From Streptomyces populi (GTDB lineage Bacteria > Actinomycetota > Actinomycetes > Streptomycetales > Streptomycetaceae), in assembly GCF_002911015.1 (NCBI RefSeq), contig NZ_KZ626873.1, positions 1 to 64,000 of the forward strand: a stretch of DNA of 64,000 bases, written 5' to 3'. Below, in pieces: positions 41,827 to 49,962 of this stretch. The translations under genes were made by a program, and so were the position numbers. The notes beneath the pieces are model-generated. The model had not been told where the DNA came from and did not search any database. It worked only from the letters and a program-made list of their open reading frames with translations. Position 1 is the first letter of the stretch. Each line of letters opens with the position of its first letter.

Positions 41827-41849
41827 GGCATTTTCCACAGGAAAATGCC
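41827..41849. promoter_or_regulatory. AT-rich perfect palindrome upstream of the Roadblock operon
   Basis: Arms GGCATTTTCC and GGAAAATGCC (41827-41836, 41840-41849) flank ACA. The element lies 78 bp before the first start codon, so it is an operator or leader hairpin candidate. Confidence 0.5.
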
Positions 41850-41926
41850 GGATCACTCCCTTCCCGTGCGCACAGTGCGTAACTTCTTCGTCACTCGGCC
41901 GAACCCTTTGGCGGGAGGGAGACACG

Positions 41927-42334
41927 GTGCCCGGTATCGACGAGTGCCTGCTGGAGGCCATGACACTGCCCGGGGCCCGGGGCGCCTCGGTGGTCGACTG
42001 GACCAGCGGCCTGGCCCTGGGCACGGTCGGCGACGCTCCGGGTGACGACCACGAGACGACCGCGGCGGAAGCCGCCGAACTGGCCCGACTCGCCGCGGAG
42101 AACCGATCGTTCGCCCCCAAGGGCGGCTCCGACTGGTCGGAGTGGTCCGACCAGGAGACCCCGATCGAAGACCTGATCATCAGCAACCGCGACAGCTATC
42201 ACGTCCTGCGGTTCGTCCGGACCGCCTTCGACAGCAGCGTGTTCCTGCACCTGTGGCTGGCCCGCTCGGACGGCAACCTCGCCCTGGCGCGCATCCGGCT
42301 GGGCGAGATGGCCGGACGGCTGGTGCTCGTATGA
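41927..42334 (+). CDS. Roadblock/LC7-like protein 1
   Basis: A 135-aa protein resembling the Roadblock/LC7 family, small dimeric regulators of GTPases and scaffolds. It contains GARGASVVDWTSGLALGTVGD, EDLIISNRDSYHVLRFVRT and SVFLHLWLARSDGNLALARIRLGEM. The pattern of active-use sentence, helix and LALARIRL parallels the gene at 43730. An acidic insert with a Trp-rich SDWSEWSDQE distinguishes it. GTG 41927 follows GGGAGGGAG. Its stop overlaps the next start (ATGA). Confidence 0.75.
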   Translation: MPGIDECLLEAMTLPGARGASVVDWTSGLALGTVGDAPGDDHETTAAEAAELARLAAENRSFAPKGGSDWSEWSDQETPIEDLIISNRDSYHVLRFVRTAFDSSVFLHLWLARSDGNLALARIRLGEMAGRLVLV

Positions 42335-43143
42335 CCACCGTCAGGACGCCTCCCCCGCCCCGGCTCCCGATACGGGACACGGCACCGGGCGCCGCCGGCG
42401 GCGTCTCACCGATGCTCGGCAGGCTCGCCGACGAGCGCGCCACCGGAGTCCTCATCCGCGAGCGCGGCACCCTCTACCTCGCCGACGGCGAGGTGGTGCA
42501 CGCCGAGAGTCCCGCCACCCCCGGACTCGACGTCCTGTTCTCCGTCCACGGCGTCCTGGCCCCCGAGGTGTGGCGGGAGGCGGTCGCCACCGCCGGCGCG
42601 CGCCGCCGGGTCGGCCGGTTCCTGATCGACAGCGGGCGGATCGCCGAGGGCGCGCTGGAACTGTGCCACCTCGGCTCCCTGTACGACGCCGCCTACTTCG
42701 TCCTCGGGCCGAGCAGCACCCCGAGCCGCTTCCGGTACGGCGCCGCGCACTGGTTCGGCCCGCTGCGTCCCGTCCCGGTCGCCGCGGTGGAACGCGAGAC
42801 GGTGCGCCGGCGTGAACTCCTGCACCGGATCTGGCCCGACCCGGCGACCGACACCGCGCCCCTGCGGCGCGCCCCGCTCGCCGCGGAGCCGACCGTACCG
42901 CTGCGTCAGGAGGCCGTCCTCGGCCGGGTGGACGGCGTCCGCACGGCGGCGGACGTGTCCCTCGCGCTGGGGCGGCCCGCCTTCCACACGCTCGTCGACC
43001 TGCGCCGGCTCGCCGCCGCCGGACTCGTGACGGCGGCGCCCGTACCGCAGCCGCTCCCCCCGCCCAGCGTGCTCACCCAGACCTCCGCCGATCCCGACGT
43101 CGCGCTGCTGCGGCGGCTCAGAGACGCGCTGGAGGCCTTGTGA
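42331..43143 (+). CDS. PATAN/DUF4388-like domain protein
   Basis: A 270-aa protein with an N-terminal domain in which ATGVLIRERGTLYLADGEVVHAESP gives the PATAN (DUF4388) pattern seen in bacterial signalling proteins. RRVGRFLIDSGRIAEGALELC follows, then a mostly helical C-terminal part with a winged-helix-like VLGRVDGVRTAADVSLALGRP and LVDLRRLAAAGLVTA. ATG 42331 overlaps the preceding stop. Next gene is coupled through GTGA or reinitiation. Probably an adapter between the Roadblock proteins and an effector, which is inference. Confidence 0.7.
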   Translation: MTTVRTPPPPRLPIRDTAPGAAGGVSPMLGRLADERATGVLIRERGTLYLADGEVVHAESPATPGLDVLFSVHGVLAPEVWREAVATAGARRRVGRFLIDSGRIAEGALELCHLGSLYDAAYFVLGPSSTPSRFRYGAAHWFGPLRPVPVAAVERETVRRRELLHRIWPDPATDTAPLRRAPLAAEPTVPLRQEAVLGRVDGVRTAADVSLALGRPAFHTLVDLRRLAAAGLVTAAPVPQPLPPPSVLTQTSADPDVALLRRLRDALEAL

Positions 43144-43208
43144 GTCCCAACCCCGCGGGAGGCCTTGTGATCCGCGCGCTACGACAGCGTGCCGAGAGGA
43201 GACTGCTG

Positions 43209-43715
43209 ATGGCGGCGGAGGCCGAAGTCCTGGACGAACTCCACCGGCTCCGGGCCCGGGTGCCCCAGCTGACCGGAGCCCTCGCGGCCAGCGCCGACGG
43301 TCTCGTCCTCGCCCACGACACACCCGGCGTCGAGCCGGACGGCCTGGCCGCGCTCACCGCGGCCGCCCTGGGAGTCGCCATCCGTATGGCCGAGTCCACC
43401 GGCCACGGCGACCTGCGCGAGCTGCTGGTGCGCGGCGTGCACGGCTATGTCGCGACGTACGCGGCGGGCGGCTCCGCCGTCCTGACGCTGCTCGCCCAGG
43501 ACCGGGTCAACGTCGGCCGGCTGCACCTGGAGGGGCGGCGCTCCGGCACCCGGATCGGCGAGCTCGTCGACGCCGCCACGGCCCGAGGCGAGCCGGCCGC
43601 CGAACCGGCCAGGACCTCCACGAAGGCCCCGCTGCGCACGCGCACCCCACGCGGCACCACCCCGCGTTCCCCGTCCACTCCTGCCACCAACCACCCGAGA
43701 ACATCAGAGAGCTGA
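43209..43715 (+). CDS. Roadblock/LC7-like protein 2
   Basis: From ATG 43209 (AGGAG 7 bases upstream) 168 aa: AEAEVLDELHRLRARVPQLTGALAASADGLVLAHDT, ALTAAALGVAIRMAESTG and VHGYVATYAAGGSAVLTLLAQDRVNVGRLHLEGRR in parts. This is a full Roadblock domain. The C-terminal 45 residues are Thr/Pro/Ser-rich and disordered. In-frame GTG starts at 43140 and 43167 each have GGAGG upstream because 13 bp are duplicated there, so the true start is uncertain. Confidence 0.78.
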   Translation: MAAEAEVLDELHRLRARVPQLTGALAASADGLVLAHDTPGVEPDGLAALTAAALGVAIRMAESTGHGDLRELLVRGVHGYVATYAAGGSAVLTLLAQDRVNVGRLHLEGRRSGTRIGELVDAATARGEPAAEPARTSTKAPLRTRTPRGTTPRSPSTPATNHPRTSES

Positions 43716-43729
43716 AGGAGCACCACACC

Positions 43730-44104
43730 ATGTCGAACACCGAGACCGCCCTCAAAGAGGCTCTGGCGTCCATCGAGGGCGCGACCGGAGCCGCCCTCGT
43801 CGACTACACCAGCGGAATGGCGCTGGGCACCATCGGCGGCAGCAAGAGCTTCGACCTCACCGTCGCGGCGGCCGGCAACACCGACGTCGTCCGCGCCAAG
43901 CTGCGCACGATGGAACACCTGGGCCTGAAGGGCGACATCGAGGACATCCTGATCACGCTCTCGGACCAGTACCACCTGATCCGGCTGATGAAGGGCCGCG
44001 GCGGGAACGGTCTGTTCCTGTACCTGGTCCTCGACCAGAAGCGGGCCAACCTGGCGATGGCCCGGCACCAGTTGAAGCGGATCGAGTCCGATCTGGAGAT
44101 CTAG
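43730..44104 (+). CDS. Roadblock/LC7-like protein 3
   Basis: A compact 124-aa Roadblock-type protein: LASIEGATGAALVDYTSGMALGTIGG, VVRAKLRTMEHLGLKGDIEDILITL, YHLIRLMKGRGGNGLFLYLVLDQKRANLAMARHQLKRIE in parts. It is related to the first gene of the operon (VVDWTSGLALGTVG against LVDYTSGMALGTIG). ATG 43730 has GAAGGAG 9 bases upstream. It is last gene of the four-gene operon, followed by a strong terminator. No MglA- or CvnD-like GTPase gene is nearby. Confidence 0.78.
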   Translation: MSNTETALKEALASIEGATGAALVDYTSGMALGTIGGSKSFDLTVAAAGNTDVVRAKLRTMEHLGLKGDIEDILITLSDQYHLIRLMKGRGGNGLFLYLVLDQKRANLAMARHQLKRIESDLEI

Positions 44105-44134
44105 TCCGCCGCACCGGGTCCGGTTCCGTTCCGG

Positions 44135-44704
44135 TCAGTGACGCCGCGCCCCACCGGGCGCGGCGTCACCCGCAGCCACTCCCGTGGCCCGGACGGCCCG
44201 GACCGGCTTCCCGACGGGGGCACCCGCGCGCGGGCCGAGCCAGTCGACGCGCACCCAGATCAGCGCCTGCCCGGCACGCTCCAGGCGTCCGAGCCGGGCG
44301 GCCTTCCACCACAGCCCGACACCCGCTCCGGCGAGCAGCATGCCGCCCGCGGCGGGCACGGCGAACGAGCTCCCCAGCGCGGCGGCGAAGGCGAGCAGCA
44401 GCCACCAGCGGTGGCCCCTGCGCCAGTTGCGCACGGTCACGGCACGGTCCTGGAGCACATCGTGCTTACCGGCGCGCGCGGCCGAGCGGACCAGGGCGTC
44501 GTACCGCTTCCTGCGCCAGTACGCCACCACGGCCGCCGTGACGAGGAACAGCGCGGTCCCGGCCAGGACGCCGATCCTGCGCCCCGTCAGCCCCGGGAGC
44601 AGCACCCCGATCCCGGCGGCCAGCACTCCGCACCACCACAGCGGCGCGGCTCCCGCCCGCACCACGACGGCCACCCGGGCCAGTCCCTGTCCTCCGCGCG
44701 CCAC
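44135..44704 (-). CDS. Small integral membrane protein
   Basis: A 189-aa protein with about four hydrophobic helices (LWWCGVLAAGIGVLLPGL, IGVLAGTALFLVTAAVVAYW, WWLLLAFAAALGSSFAVP and AAGGMLLAGAGVGLWW). Basic loops (RRKRYDALVRSAARAGKHD, RNWRRGHR) lie between them and a soluble tail at the C terminus. I recognise no family. GTG 44704 follows GGGAGG. It is convergent with the Roadblock operon and its stop is inside the shared terminator region. Confidence 0.7.
   Translation of the reverse strand: MARGGQGLARVAVVVRAGAAPLWWCGVLAAGIGVLLPGLTGRRIGVLAGTALFLVTAAVVAYWRRKRYDALVRSAARAGKHDVLQDRAVTVRNWRRGHRWWLLLAFAAALGSSFAVPAAGGMLLAGAGVGLWWKAARLGRLERAGQALIWVRVDWLGPRAGAPVGKPVRAVRATGVAAGDAAPGGARRH
44138..44169. 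terminator. Bidirectional terminator, 13-bp stem
   Basis: Arms 44138-44150 and 44157-44169 with a CCACCG loop. It overlaps the last codons of the minus-strand membrane protein. Confidence 0.75.
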
Positions 44705-44858
44705 GATCCGCCTCCCGTCCCAGCACCTGCACGTCCACGGGCACGCCGTCGACCGCCGTCACGCCCGTATGCCTTCGGGCGCGCAGGTTAGCCACGGAAG
44801 GTGAGACGCGTCTGAGAAACGCCGGAATCGCCGCTCCGGCGCCCGGAGGGGCCCGCCC

Positions 44859-45806
44859 CTACTCCACGAACAGTCCGCGCACCGCGGCCCGTGCGTCGAA
44901 CTGCTCCAGCCGTGCCTGCGCGTCCGGCAGGTCGTCGCACATGGCCTCCAGCAGAACGCGGCCGAGCAGCATCGGCGCGCACGCCGTGTCGAACGCGAGA
45001 CCGGTGCCGACGGCGGCGGGGAGCAGCAGGTCGGACACCTTCGCCACCGGCGCGAACGCCGAGTCCGCGACCGTGACGACCGTCAGCCCGGCCTCCTTCG
45101 CGTAGCCGAGGGCGTCGACGACCTCGCGCGGGTGCCGGGGCAGCGCGAAGCACAGCAGGGCCGTGGCCCCGGCCCGGACGGCCGCGTCGACGCGGTCCTG
45201 GAGCATCGTGCCGCCCTCGTGCAGCAGCCGCACGTCGGGGTGCACCTTGGCGGCGAAGTAGGCGAAGCCGTAGGCCTGGGAGGCGGCGGCGCGCAGCCCG
45301 AGGACGGGCAGCGGGCGGGACGCGGCCAGCAGGCGCCCCGCCCTCGCGACCGGACGCGGATCGGCGAGCACCGCGGCGAGGTGGCGCAGGTTCTCGATCT
45401 CGGCCTCGACGGCCTGCTGGTACTCGTTGTACGAGGCGGTGTCGGCGGCCGGTTCGGCGGGGGCGACCTCGCGCAGGTGCCTGCGCAGCGCCGGGTAGCC
45501 GTCGAAGCCGAGCGCCACCGCGAAGCGGGTGACGGAGGGCTGGCTGACCCCGGCGAGTTCGGCGAGCTCGACGCTGGACAGGAACGGCACGTCGGCGGCG
45601 CTGCGCACCATGCTGTGGGCGATGCGCCGCTGGGTCGGGGTGAGCCGGCGCCCTTCGAAGAGGCTCTGGAGCCGTCCGGCGGGGCTGTCGCTCACACTCG
45701 TGTCGCTCTCCACGCCGGTGTCCCCCATGGCCGTGCCGTTCCCCATCGCCTTGCCGTCACCGTCCCTGCCCCTGTCGTCACCGGCCCTGTCGCCGCCCGT
45801 GCTCAT
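44859..45806 (-). CDS. MurR/RpiR-family transcriptional regulator
   Basis: A 315-aa regulator. A Gly/Asp-rich N terminus precedes the HTH_6 domain (LFEGRRLTPTQRRIAHSMVR, SSVELAELAGVSQPSVTRFAVALGF). A SIS sugar-phosphate-binding domain follows (LPVLGLRAAASQAYGFAYF, DAAVRAGATALLCFALPRHPREVVDAL, GLTVVTVADSAFAPVAKVSDLLL). ATG 45806 overlaps the stop of the 141-codon upstream frame (ATGA), with GGGGAGC as ribosome site. Family members usually sense phosphosugars or similar ligands; targets here are not evident. Confidence 0.9.
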   Translation of the reverse strand: MSTGGDRAGDDRGRDGDGKAMGNGTAMGDTGVESDTSVSDSPAGRLQSLFEGRRLTPTQRRIAHSMVRSAADVPFLSSVELAELAGVSQPSVTRFAVALGFDGYPALRRHLREVAPAEPAADTASYNEYQQAVEAEIENLRHLAAVLADPRPVARAGRLLAASRPLPVLGLRAAASQAYGFAYFAAKVHPDVRLLHEGGTMLQDRVDAAVRAGATALLCFALPRHPREVVDALGYAKEAGLTVVTVADSAFAPVAKVSDLLLPAAVGTGLAFDTACAPMLLGRVLLEAMCDDLPDAQARLEQFDARAAVRGLFVE

Positions 45807-46228
45807 GACGTGCTCCCCCTCCAGATGTCCGTGAACCGGTCGAGCGGTGCGGCGTCGGCCGTCACCTCGTCCGGGAGCGGCCGGTCGGTCCGCTCCGCGC
45901 CGGGCGACGCCTCCGCCGCCTCCTGTGCCCGCCCGGCCGGCGGCTCCGGGTCGGGCCGGCACGGCGCGCTCACCGCGGCGGCCGGTTCGCGGCCGACGAC
46001 GGGACGGTACGCGCCGGGCGTCCGGCGCGCGGCGGGCGAGGCGGGGCCCGCCTGTTCCTCGACGCCCCGGGAGAGTACAGCGTGGCCGGGCCGGGCGGGC
46101 GCGGAGAAGGCCCGCGGGACACCGGGCACGGTGCCGGTGCCGTGGCCGTCCGGGGCCACGAGTGCGACGGCCGCCCGGGGCGTCACCGCACACGACATGC
46201 CCACGACCTGCGACGACACCACGCGCAC
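45803..46228 (-). CDS. Hypothetical protein upstream of and coupled to the RpiR regulator gene
   Basis: A 141-codon frame, Ala/Pro-rich (VAPDGHGTGTVPGVPRAFSAPARP and similar), with no recognised domain. Support is its stop overlapping the regulator ATG by 4 bp and an AGAAGGG before the GTG cluster at 46222-46228. Low complexity means it could be a spurious open frame in the regulator leader. Confidence 0.4.
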   Translation of the reverse strand: MRVVSSQVVGMSCAVTPRAAVALVAPDGHGTGTVPGVPRAFSAPARPGHAVLSRGVEEQAGPASPAARRTPGAYRPVVGREPAAAVSAPCRPDPEPPAGRAQEAAEASPGAERTDRPLPDEVTADAAPLDRFTDIWRGSTS

Positions 46229-46254
46229 ACCCTTCTATTCAGGTACCGAGAACT

Positions 46255-46272
46255 CTGCATGACGATATGCAG
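46255..46272. promoter_or_regulatory. Candidate operator CTGCAT-N6-ATGCAG
   Basis: A perfect 6-6-6 dyad lies about 30 bp upstream of the minus-strand operon with the RpiR regulator and about 90 bp upstream of the plus-strand membrane protein gene. It could be an autoregulatory site. Confidence 0.45.
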
Positions 46273-46360
46273 GCGGGCAAGGGGCACCTTCCGGGGGCTC
46301 GGCCCAGCCGTAACAGGGGGGCTATCCCCAGTGCCACGCGCGCCTCGGCTGCCTAACGTG

Positions 46361-46804
46361 ATGGACATGACCGGTATGAACGCCCGCCATGACGACGCGG
46401 AGCTGAAGAAGGAACTCGACGCCACCCTGCACGCGCGCAGGGAACTCGGCGCCGAGTACGAGTCCGCGCTGGTCGACTCCTTCATGGAGAAGGTCGAGCA
46501 GCGTCTCGACAGCACCGTCGACCGCCGGGTGCGGCGCCGGCTCGCCGAACAGCAGATGGCGGTGGCGCGCGACGCCCGCTCGCCCCGGTCGGCCGACTCC
46601 TGGGGAGAGCGCTTCGGCTTCGGGATCGTCTCGCTCGTCCTCGCGATCCCGCTCTCCGCGATCGGCGTCGTCAACGAGCACCTGCCCGGACTGCTGGTCG
46701 CCTGGGGCGGCATCGTCGGGGTGAACGTGGTCCAGGCGGCGCGCCTGTCCCCCGGTTTCTTCGGCCGCCGCGGGTCCCGGCAGGAGTCCGACTGGGAGGA
46801 GTAG
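46361..46804 (+). CDS. Small two-helix membrane protein
   Basis: A 147-aa protein with a soluble helical N terminus (DDAELKKELDATLHARRELGAEYESALVDSFMEKVEQRLD in parts, charged and coiled-coil-like). Two hydrophobic segments follow (FGIVSLVLAIPLSAIGVV and LPGLLVAWGGIVGVNVVQAA), then an acidic C terminus. Several ATGs cluster at 46361-46376 and no ribosome site is visible, so translation may be leaderless. No family function known. Confidence 0.72.
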   Translation: MDMTGMNARHDDAELKKELDATLHARRELGAEYESALVDSFMEKVEQRLDSTVDRRVRRRLAEQQMAVARDARSPRSADSWGERFGFGIVSLVLAIPLSAIGVVNEHLPGLLVAWGGIVGVNVVQAARLSPGFFGRRGSRQESDWEE

Positions 46805-46900
46805 GCGCCGGAGGGGCGCCGGTGAGCCGGGAGACGCGCCGGGAAGCCGACGCCACGGGACGGGAGGACGGGCGGCGCGGAATCCCGTACCGCATACGAG

Positions 46901-46933
46901 AGGGCCCGGCGCTCGGGACGAGCGCCGGGCCCT
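46901..46933 (+). terminator. Terminator, 15-bp stem with triloop
   Basis: Arms 46901-46915 and 46919-46933 with a GGA loop lie downstream of the membrane protein gene. Confidence 0.85.
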
Positions 46934-47395
46934 TCGACGTATTGCGCGGGGACCGCCGCACCCCCGGTGAAGGGGGGCGGGACGACGGCGGTCCCCGCGA
47001 GGGACGCGGGCCGGGTCAGGACCGGGCTTGCGCGTCCTAGGCGTCCATGGAGGTCCGGGAGCCGCTCCGGAGGTCCTTGGCGCCGTTCGGCGTCGGCCCG
47101 GGCGGGGAGCCGCTCCCGCCCTGCCGACACCCACCAATGTGCCGGACCCGTGTTAAGCGGGTGCTGCGCGGACGTGACGCGCTCGTACCACTTCCGCGAA
47201 GTTCGTCCCGGCCGGAGCCTGAAGATCCACACGGATCCGACACTTCGAACAAAAATCCTGCTCAGACCCCGGACTGCCGGACGATGTACGTCCGGTGCCG
47301 CGTCCGGCCGTCACCCGTGCGCCCCGGACCGCCGCCCCGCGGCCGGGCCCGGACGGCCCCATGGCCCCCGGCGGTCTCCCGGGGGCCCGGCGCGG
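46934..47395. other. Gene-free stretch upstream of the cystathionine beta-synthase 3' end
   Basis: A 462-bp gap. It contains a second large stem (46946-46958 with 46986-46998, 13 bp, 27-base loop) just after the terminator. No coding or RNA gene signature that I can support. Confidence 0.5.
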
Positions 47396-48790
47396 TCAGG
47401 CCTTGGTGCCGCCCTTGGCCAGGAAGGACAGCAGGTCCTGCCGGCTGACGACGCCGGTGGGCTTGCCCTCGACGAGCACGATCGCCGCGTCGGCGCCGCC
47501 GAGCACGGTCATCAGGTCGCCGACCGGCTCGCCGGAGCCGACCTGCGGCAGCGGGGAGGACATGTGCTTCTCCAGCGGGTCCTCCAGGGAGGCCCGCTTG
47601 GTGAACAGCGCGTCCAGGAGCTCGCGCTCCACGACCGAGCCGATGACCTCGGCGGCCATCACGTCCGGGTGACCGGCGCCCGGCTTGACGATCGGCATCT
47701 GGGAGACGCCGTACTCGCGCAGCACCTCGATGGCCTCGCCGACGGTCTCCTCCGGGTGCATGTGCACGAGGGACGGGATGGAGCCGCCCGCCTTGTCGTT
47801 CAGCACGTCGGCGACCCGGGCGCTGGGGCCCTCGTCCTCCAGGAATCCGTAGTCGGCCATCCACTCGTCGTTGAAGATCTTGCTGAGGTAGCCGCGTCCG
47901 CTGTCGGGGAGCAGCACCACCACGACGTCGTCGGGGCCGAGACGCTCGGCGACCCGCAGCGCGGCGACGACGGCCATGCCGCAGGAACCGCCGACGAGCA
48001 GCCCCTCCTCCTTGGCCAGTCGGCGCGTCATCTGGAAGGAGTCCTTGTCGGACACCGCGACGATCTCGTCCGCGACCGTCCGGTCGTAGGCGGTCGGCCA
48101 GAAGTCCTCACCGACGCCCTCGACGAGGTAGGGCCGGCCGGAGCCGCCGGAGTACACGGACCCCTCGGGGTCGGCGCCGACGACCTGCACCTTGCCGTCG
48201 CTGGCGTCCTTCAGGTAGCGGCCGGTGCCGGAGATCGTGCCGCCGGTGCCCACGCCCGCGACGAAGTGCGTGATCTTCCCCTCGGTCTGCTCCCACAGCT
48301 CGGGACCGGTGGAGTGGTAGTGCGAGAGGGGATTGTTCGGGTTGGAGTACTGGTCGGGCTTCCAGGCACCGGGGGTCTCCCGCACCAGCCGGTCGGAGAC
48401 GTTGTAGTACGAGTCCGGGTGCTCCGGGTCGACGGCGGTGGGGCACACCACGACCTCGGCCCCGTACGCGCGCATCACGTTGATCTTGTCGGCGGAAACC
48501 TTGTCGGGGCACACGAAGATGCACTTGTACCCCTTCTGCTGCGCCACGATGGCGAGCCCCACACCGGTGTTGCCACTGGTCGGCTCGACGATCGTGCCGC
48601 CGGGCTTGAGCGCGCCGCTCTCCTCCGCCGCCTCGATCATGCGCAGGGCGATGCGGTCCTTCACGGATCCGCCGGGGTTGAAGTATTCGACCTTCGCCAG
48701 GACGGTCGCCTGGATACCCGCGGTCACGCTGTTGAGCCTCACCAGCGGGGTGTTGCCGACGAGACTGATCATCGAGTCGTGGAATTGCAC
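47396..48790 (-). CDS. Cystathionine beta-synthase, PLP domain plus CBS pair
   Basis: Condenses serine and homocysteine to cystathionine (reverse transsulfuration) with PLP. The 464-aa protein has SLVGNTPLVRLNSV, the PLP lysine in FNPGGSVKDRIALRM, EPTSGNTGVGLA and FVAGVGTGGTISGTGRYL. Residues about 335-460 form two CBS (Bateman) subdomains (VGEAIEVLREYGVSQMPIV, VSRQDLLSFLAKG), likely an adenosyl ligand sensor. There is no haem-binding N terminus, as expected for bacteria. GTG 48790 has CCGGAG 7 bases upstream. O-acetylserine sulfhydrylase activity is an alternative for the catalytic domain, but the CBS pair argues for this call. Confidence 0.93.
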   Translation of the reverse strand: MQFHDSMISLVGNTPLVRLNSVTAGIQATVLAKVEYFNPGGSVKDRIALRMIEAAEESGALKPGGTIVEPTSGNTGVGLAIVAQQKGYKCIFVCPDKVSADKINVMRAYGAEVVVCPTAVDPEHPDSYYNVSDRLVRETPGAWKPDQYSNPNNPLSHYHSTGPELWEQTEGKITHFVAGVGTGGTISGTGRYLKDASDGKVQVVGADPEGSVYSGGSGRPYLVEGVGEDFWPTAYDRTVADEIVAVSDKDSFQMTRRLAKEEGLLVGGSCGMAVVAALRVAERLGPDDVVVVLLPDSGRGYLSKIFNDEWMADYGFLEDEGPSARVADVLNDKAGGSIPSLVHMHPEETVGEAIEVLREYGVSQMPIVKPGAGHPDVMAAEVIGSVVERELLDALFTKRASLEDPLEKHMSSPLPQVGSGEPVGDLMTVLGGADAAIVLVEGKPTGVVSRQDLLSFLAKGGTKA

Positions 48791-48933
48791 CGTTGTCTCC
48801 GGAGCTGCGTTTTTTACAGGAATGGTCCCGTCAGCCTACGGCCCTGGGCAGCCGTTCACCCGTGGTTGAGATTGGCTCACCCGTTCTCCGGGGCAAGCAG
48901 TGGTTGTACGGCTACAGGAGGTGGCGGCGACGG

Positions 48934-49962
48934 ATGTCGAGCATGTCGAGGGCGAGGGTGGCCCGGCGGATCGCCGCGGGCGCGGCGTACGGCGGGGGCG
49001 GGGTCGGCCTGGTGGGGGCGGCGGCCGTCGGTCTGGTGCTGGCCGAGGTCCAGCTGGCGAAGCGGCACGTGGGCAACGGGCACGCTCCCTACGCTCCGCG
49101 CGCGGAGGGTCTGTACGGATACGACTACACCGGCGCCCCCAGCGGTGAGGCCCCGCTGCGGCTGACGATGCTCGGCGACTCGACGGCCGCGGGGCAGGGG
49201 GTGCACAGGGCCCGCCAGACGCCGGGCGCGCTGCTGTCCTCCGGGCTCGCGGCGGTGGCCGAGCGGCCGGTGGAGCTGTGCAACGTGGCGCTGCCCGGCG
49301 CCCAGTCCGACGACCTGGACCGCCAGGTCGCGCTCGCCCTCGCGGACCCCTCCCGGCCGCCCGACATCTGCGTGATCATGATCGGCGCGAACGACGTGAC
49401 GCACCGGATGCCGCCGACGCGCTCCGTGCGCCACCTGTCCGCGGCGGTGCGCCGGCTGCGCACGGCCGGTGCGGAGGTGGTCGTCGGCACCTGTCCCGAT
49501 CTGGGCACGGTCGAGCAGGTCCAGCAGCCGCTGCGCTGGCTGGCGCGGCGCGCGTCCCGCCAGCTGGCGGCCGCCCAGACGATCGGGACGGTCGAGCAGG
49601 GCGGCCGCACGGTGTCGCTGGGCGACCTGCTGGGCCCGGAGTTCGCGGCGAACCCGCGCGAGCTGTTCGGCCCGGACAACTACCACCCCTCGGCCGAGGG
49701 GTACGCCACCGCGGCCATGGCGATACTTCCCACGGTCTGCGCGGCGCTCGGCCTCTGGCCGGCCGAGGAGGAGCGCCCGGACGTCTCGCGTCACGAGGGG
49801 TTCCTGCCGGTCGCCCGTGCGGCGGCCGAGGCGGCCTCCGAGCCCGGCACCGAGGTCACCGCCGCGATGCCCACCGGCCCCCGTGGCCCCTGGGCCCTCC
49901 TCAAGCGCCGCCGCCGCCAACGCCTCCCGGCGACGGACCCGGCCCCGACCCCGTCCAACTGA
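48934..49962 (+). CDS. SGNH/GDSL-family hydrolase, membrane-anchored or exported
   Basis: A 342-aa esterase/lipase-like protein. An N-terminal hydrophobic segment (AYGGGGVGLVGAAAVGLVLAE) after a basic start acts as signal anchor. The catalytic blocks are LTMLGDSTAAGQGV (serine), LPGAQSDDLD, IMIGANDVTH (asparagine) and FGPDNYHPSAEGYA (Asp-His pair). The last 60 residues are disordered and basic. ATG 48934 has AGGAGGT 10 bases upstream. It is divergent from the cystathionine beta-synthase gene. Substrate unknown. Confidence 0.9.
   Translation: MSSMSRARVARRIAAGAAYGGGGVGLVGAAAVGLVLAEVQLAKRHVGNGHAPYAPRAEGLYGYDYTGAPSGEAPLRLTMLGDSTAAGQGVHRARQTPGALLSSGLAAVAERPVELCNVALPGAQSDDLDRQVALALADPSRPPDICVIMIGANDVTHRMPPTRSVRHLSAAVRRLRTAGAEVVVGTCPDLGTVEQVQQPLRWLARRASRQLAAAQTIGTVEQGGRTVSLGDLLGPEFAANPRELFGPDNYHPSAEGYATAAMAILPTVCAALGLWPAEEERPDVSRHEGFLPVARAAAEAASEPGTEVTAAMPTGPRGPWALLKRRRRQRLPATDPAPTPSN

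Noticed and set aside
41927..44104. Conservon (cvn) locus
   Set aside because: A conservon needs the CvnA kinase, DUF742 protein and CvnD GTPase; only Roadblock-like proteins are present, with a PATAN-like protein.
47037..47252. 71-codon frame near the cystathionine beta-synthase 3' end
   Set aside because: Low complexity, no ribosome site, and located in a gap rich in hairpins.
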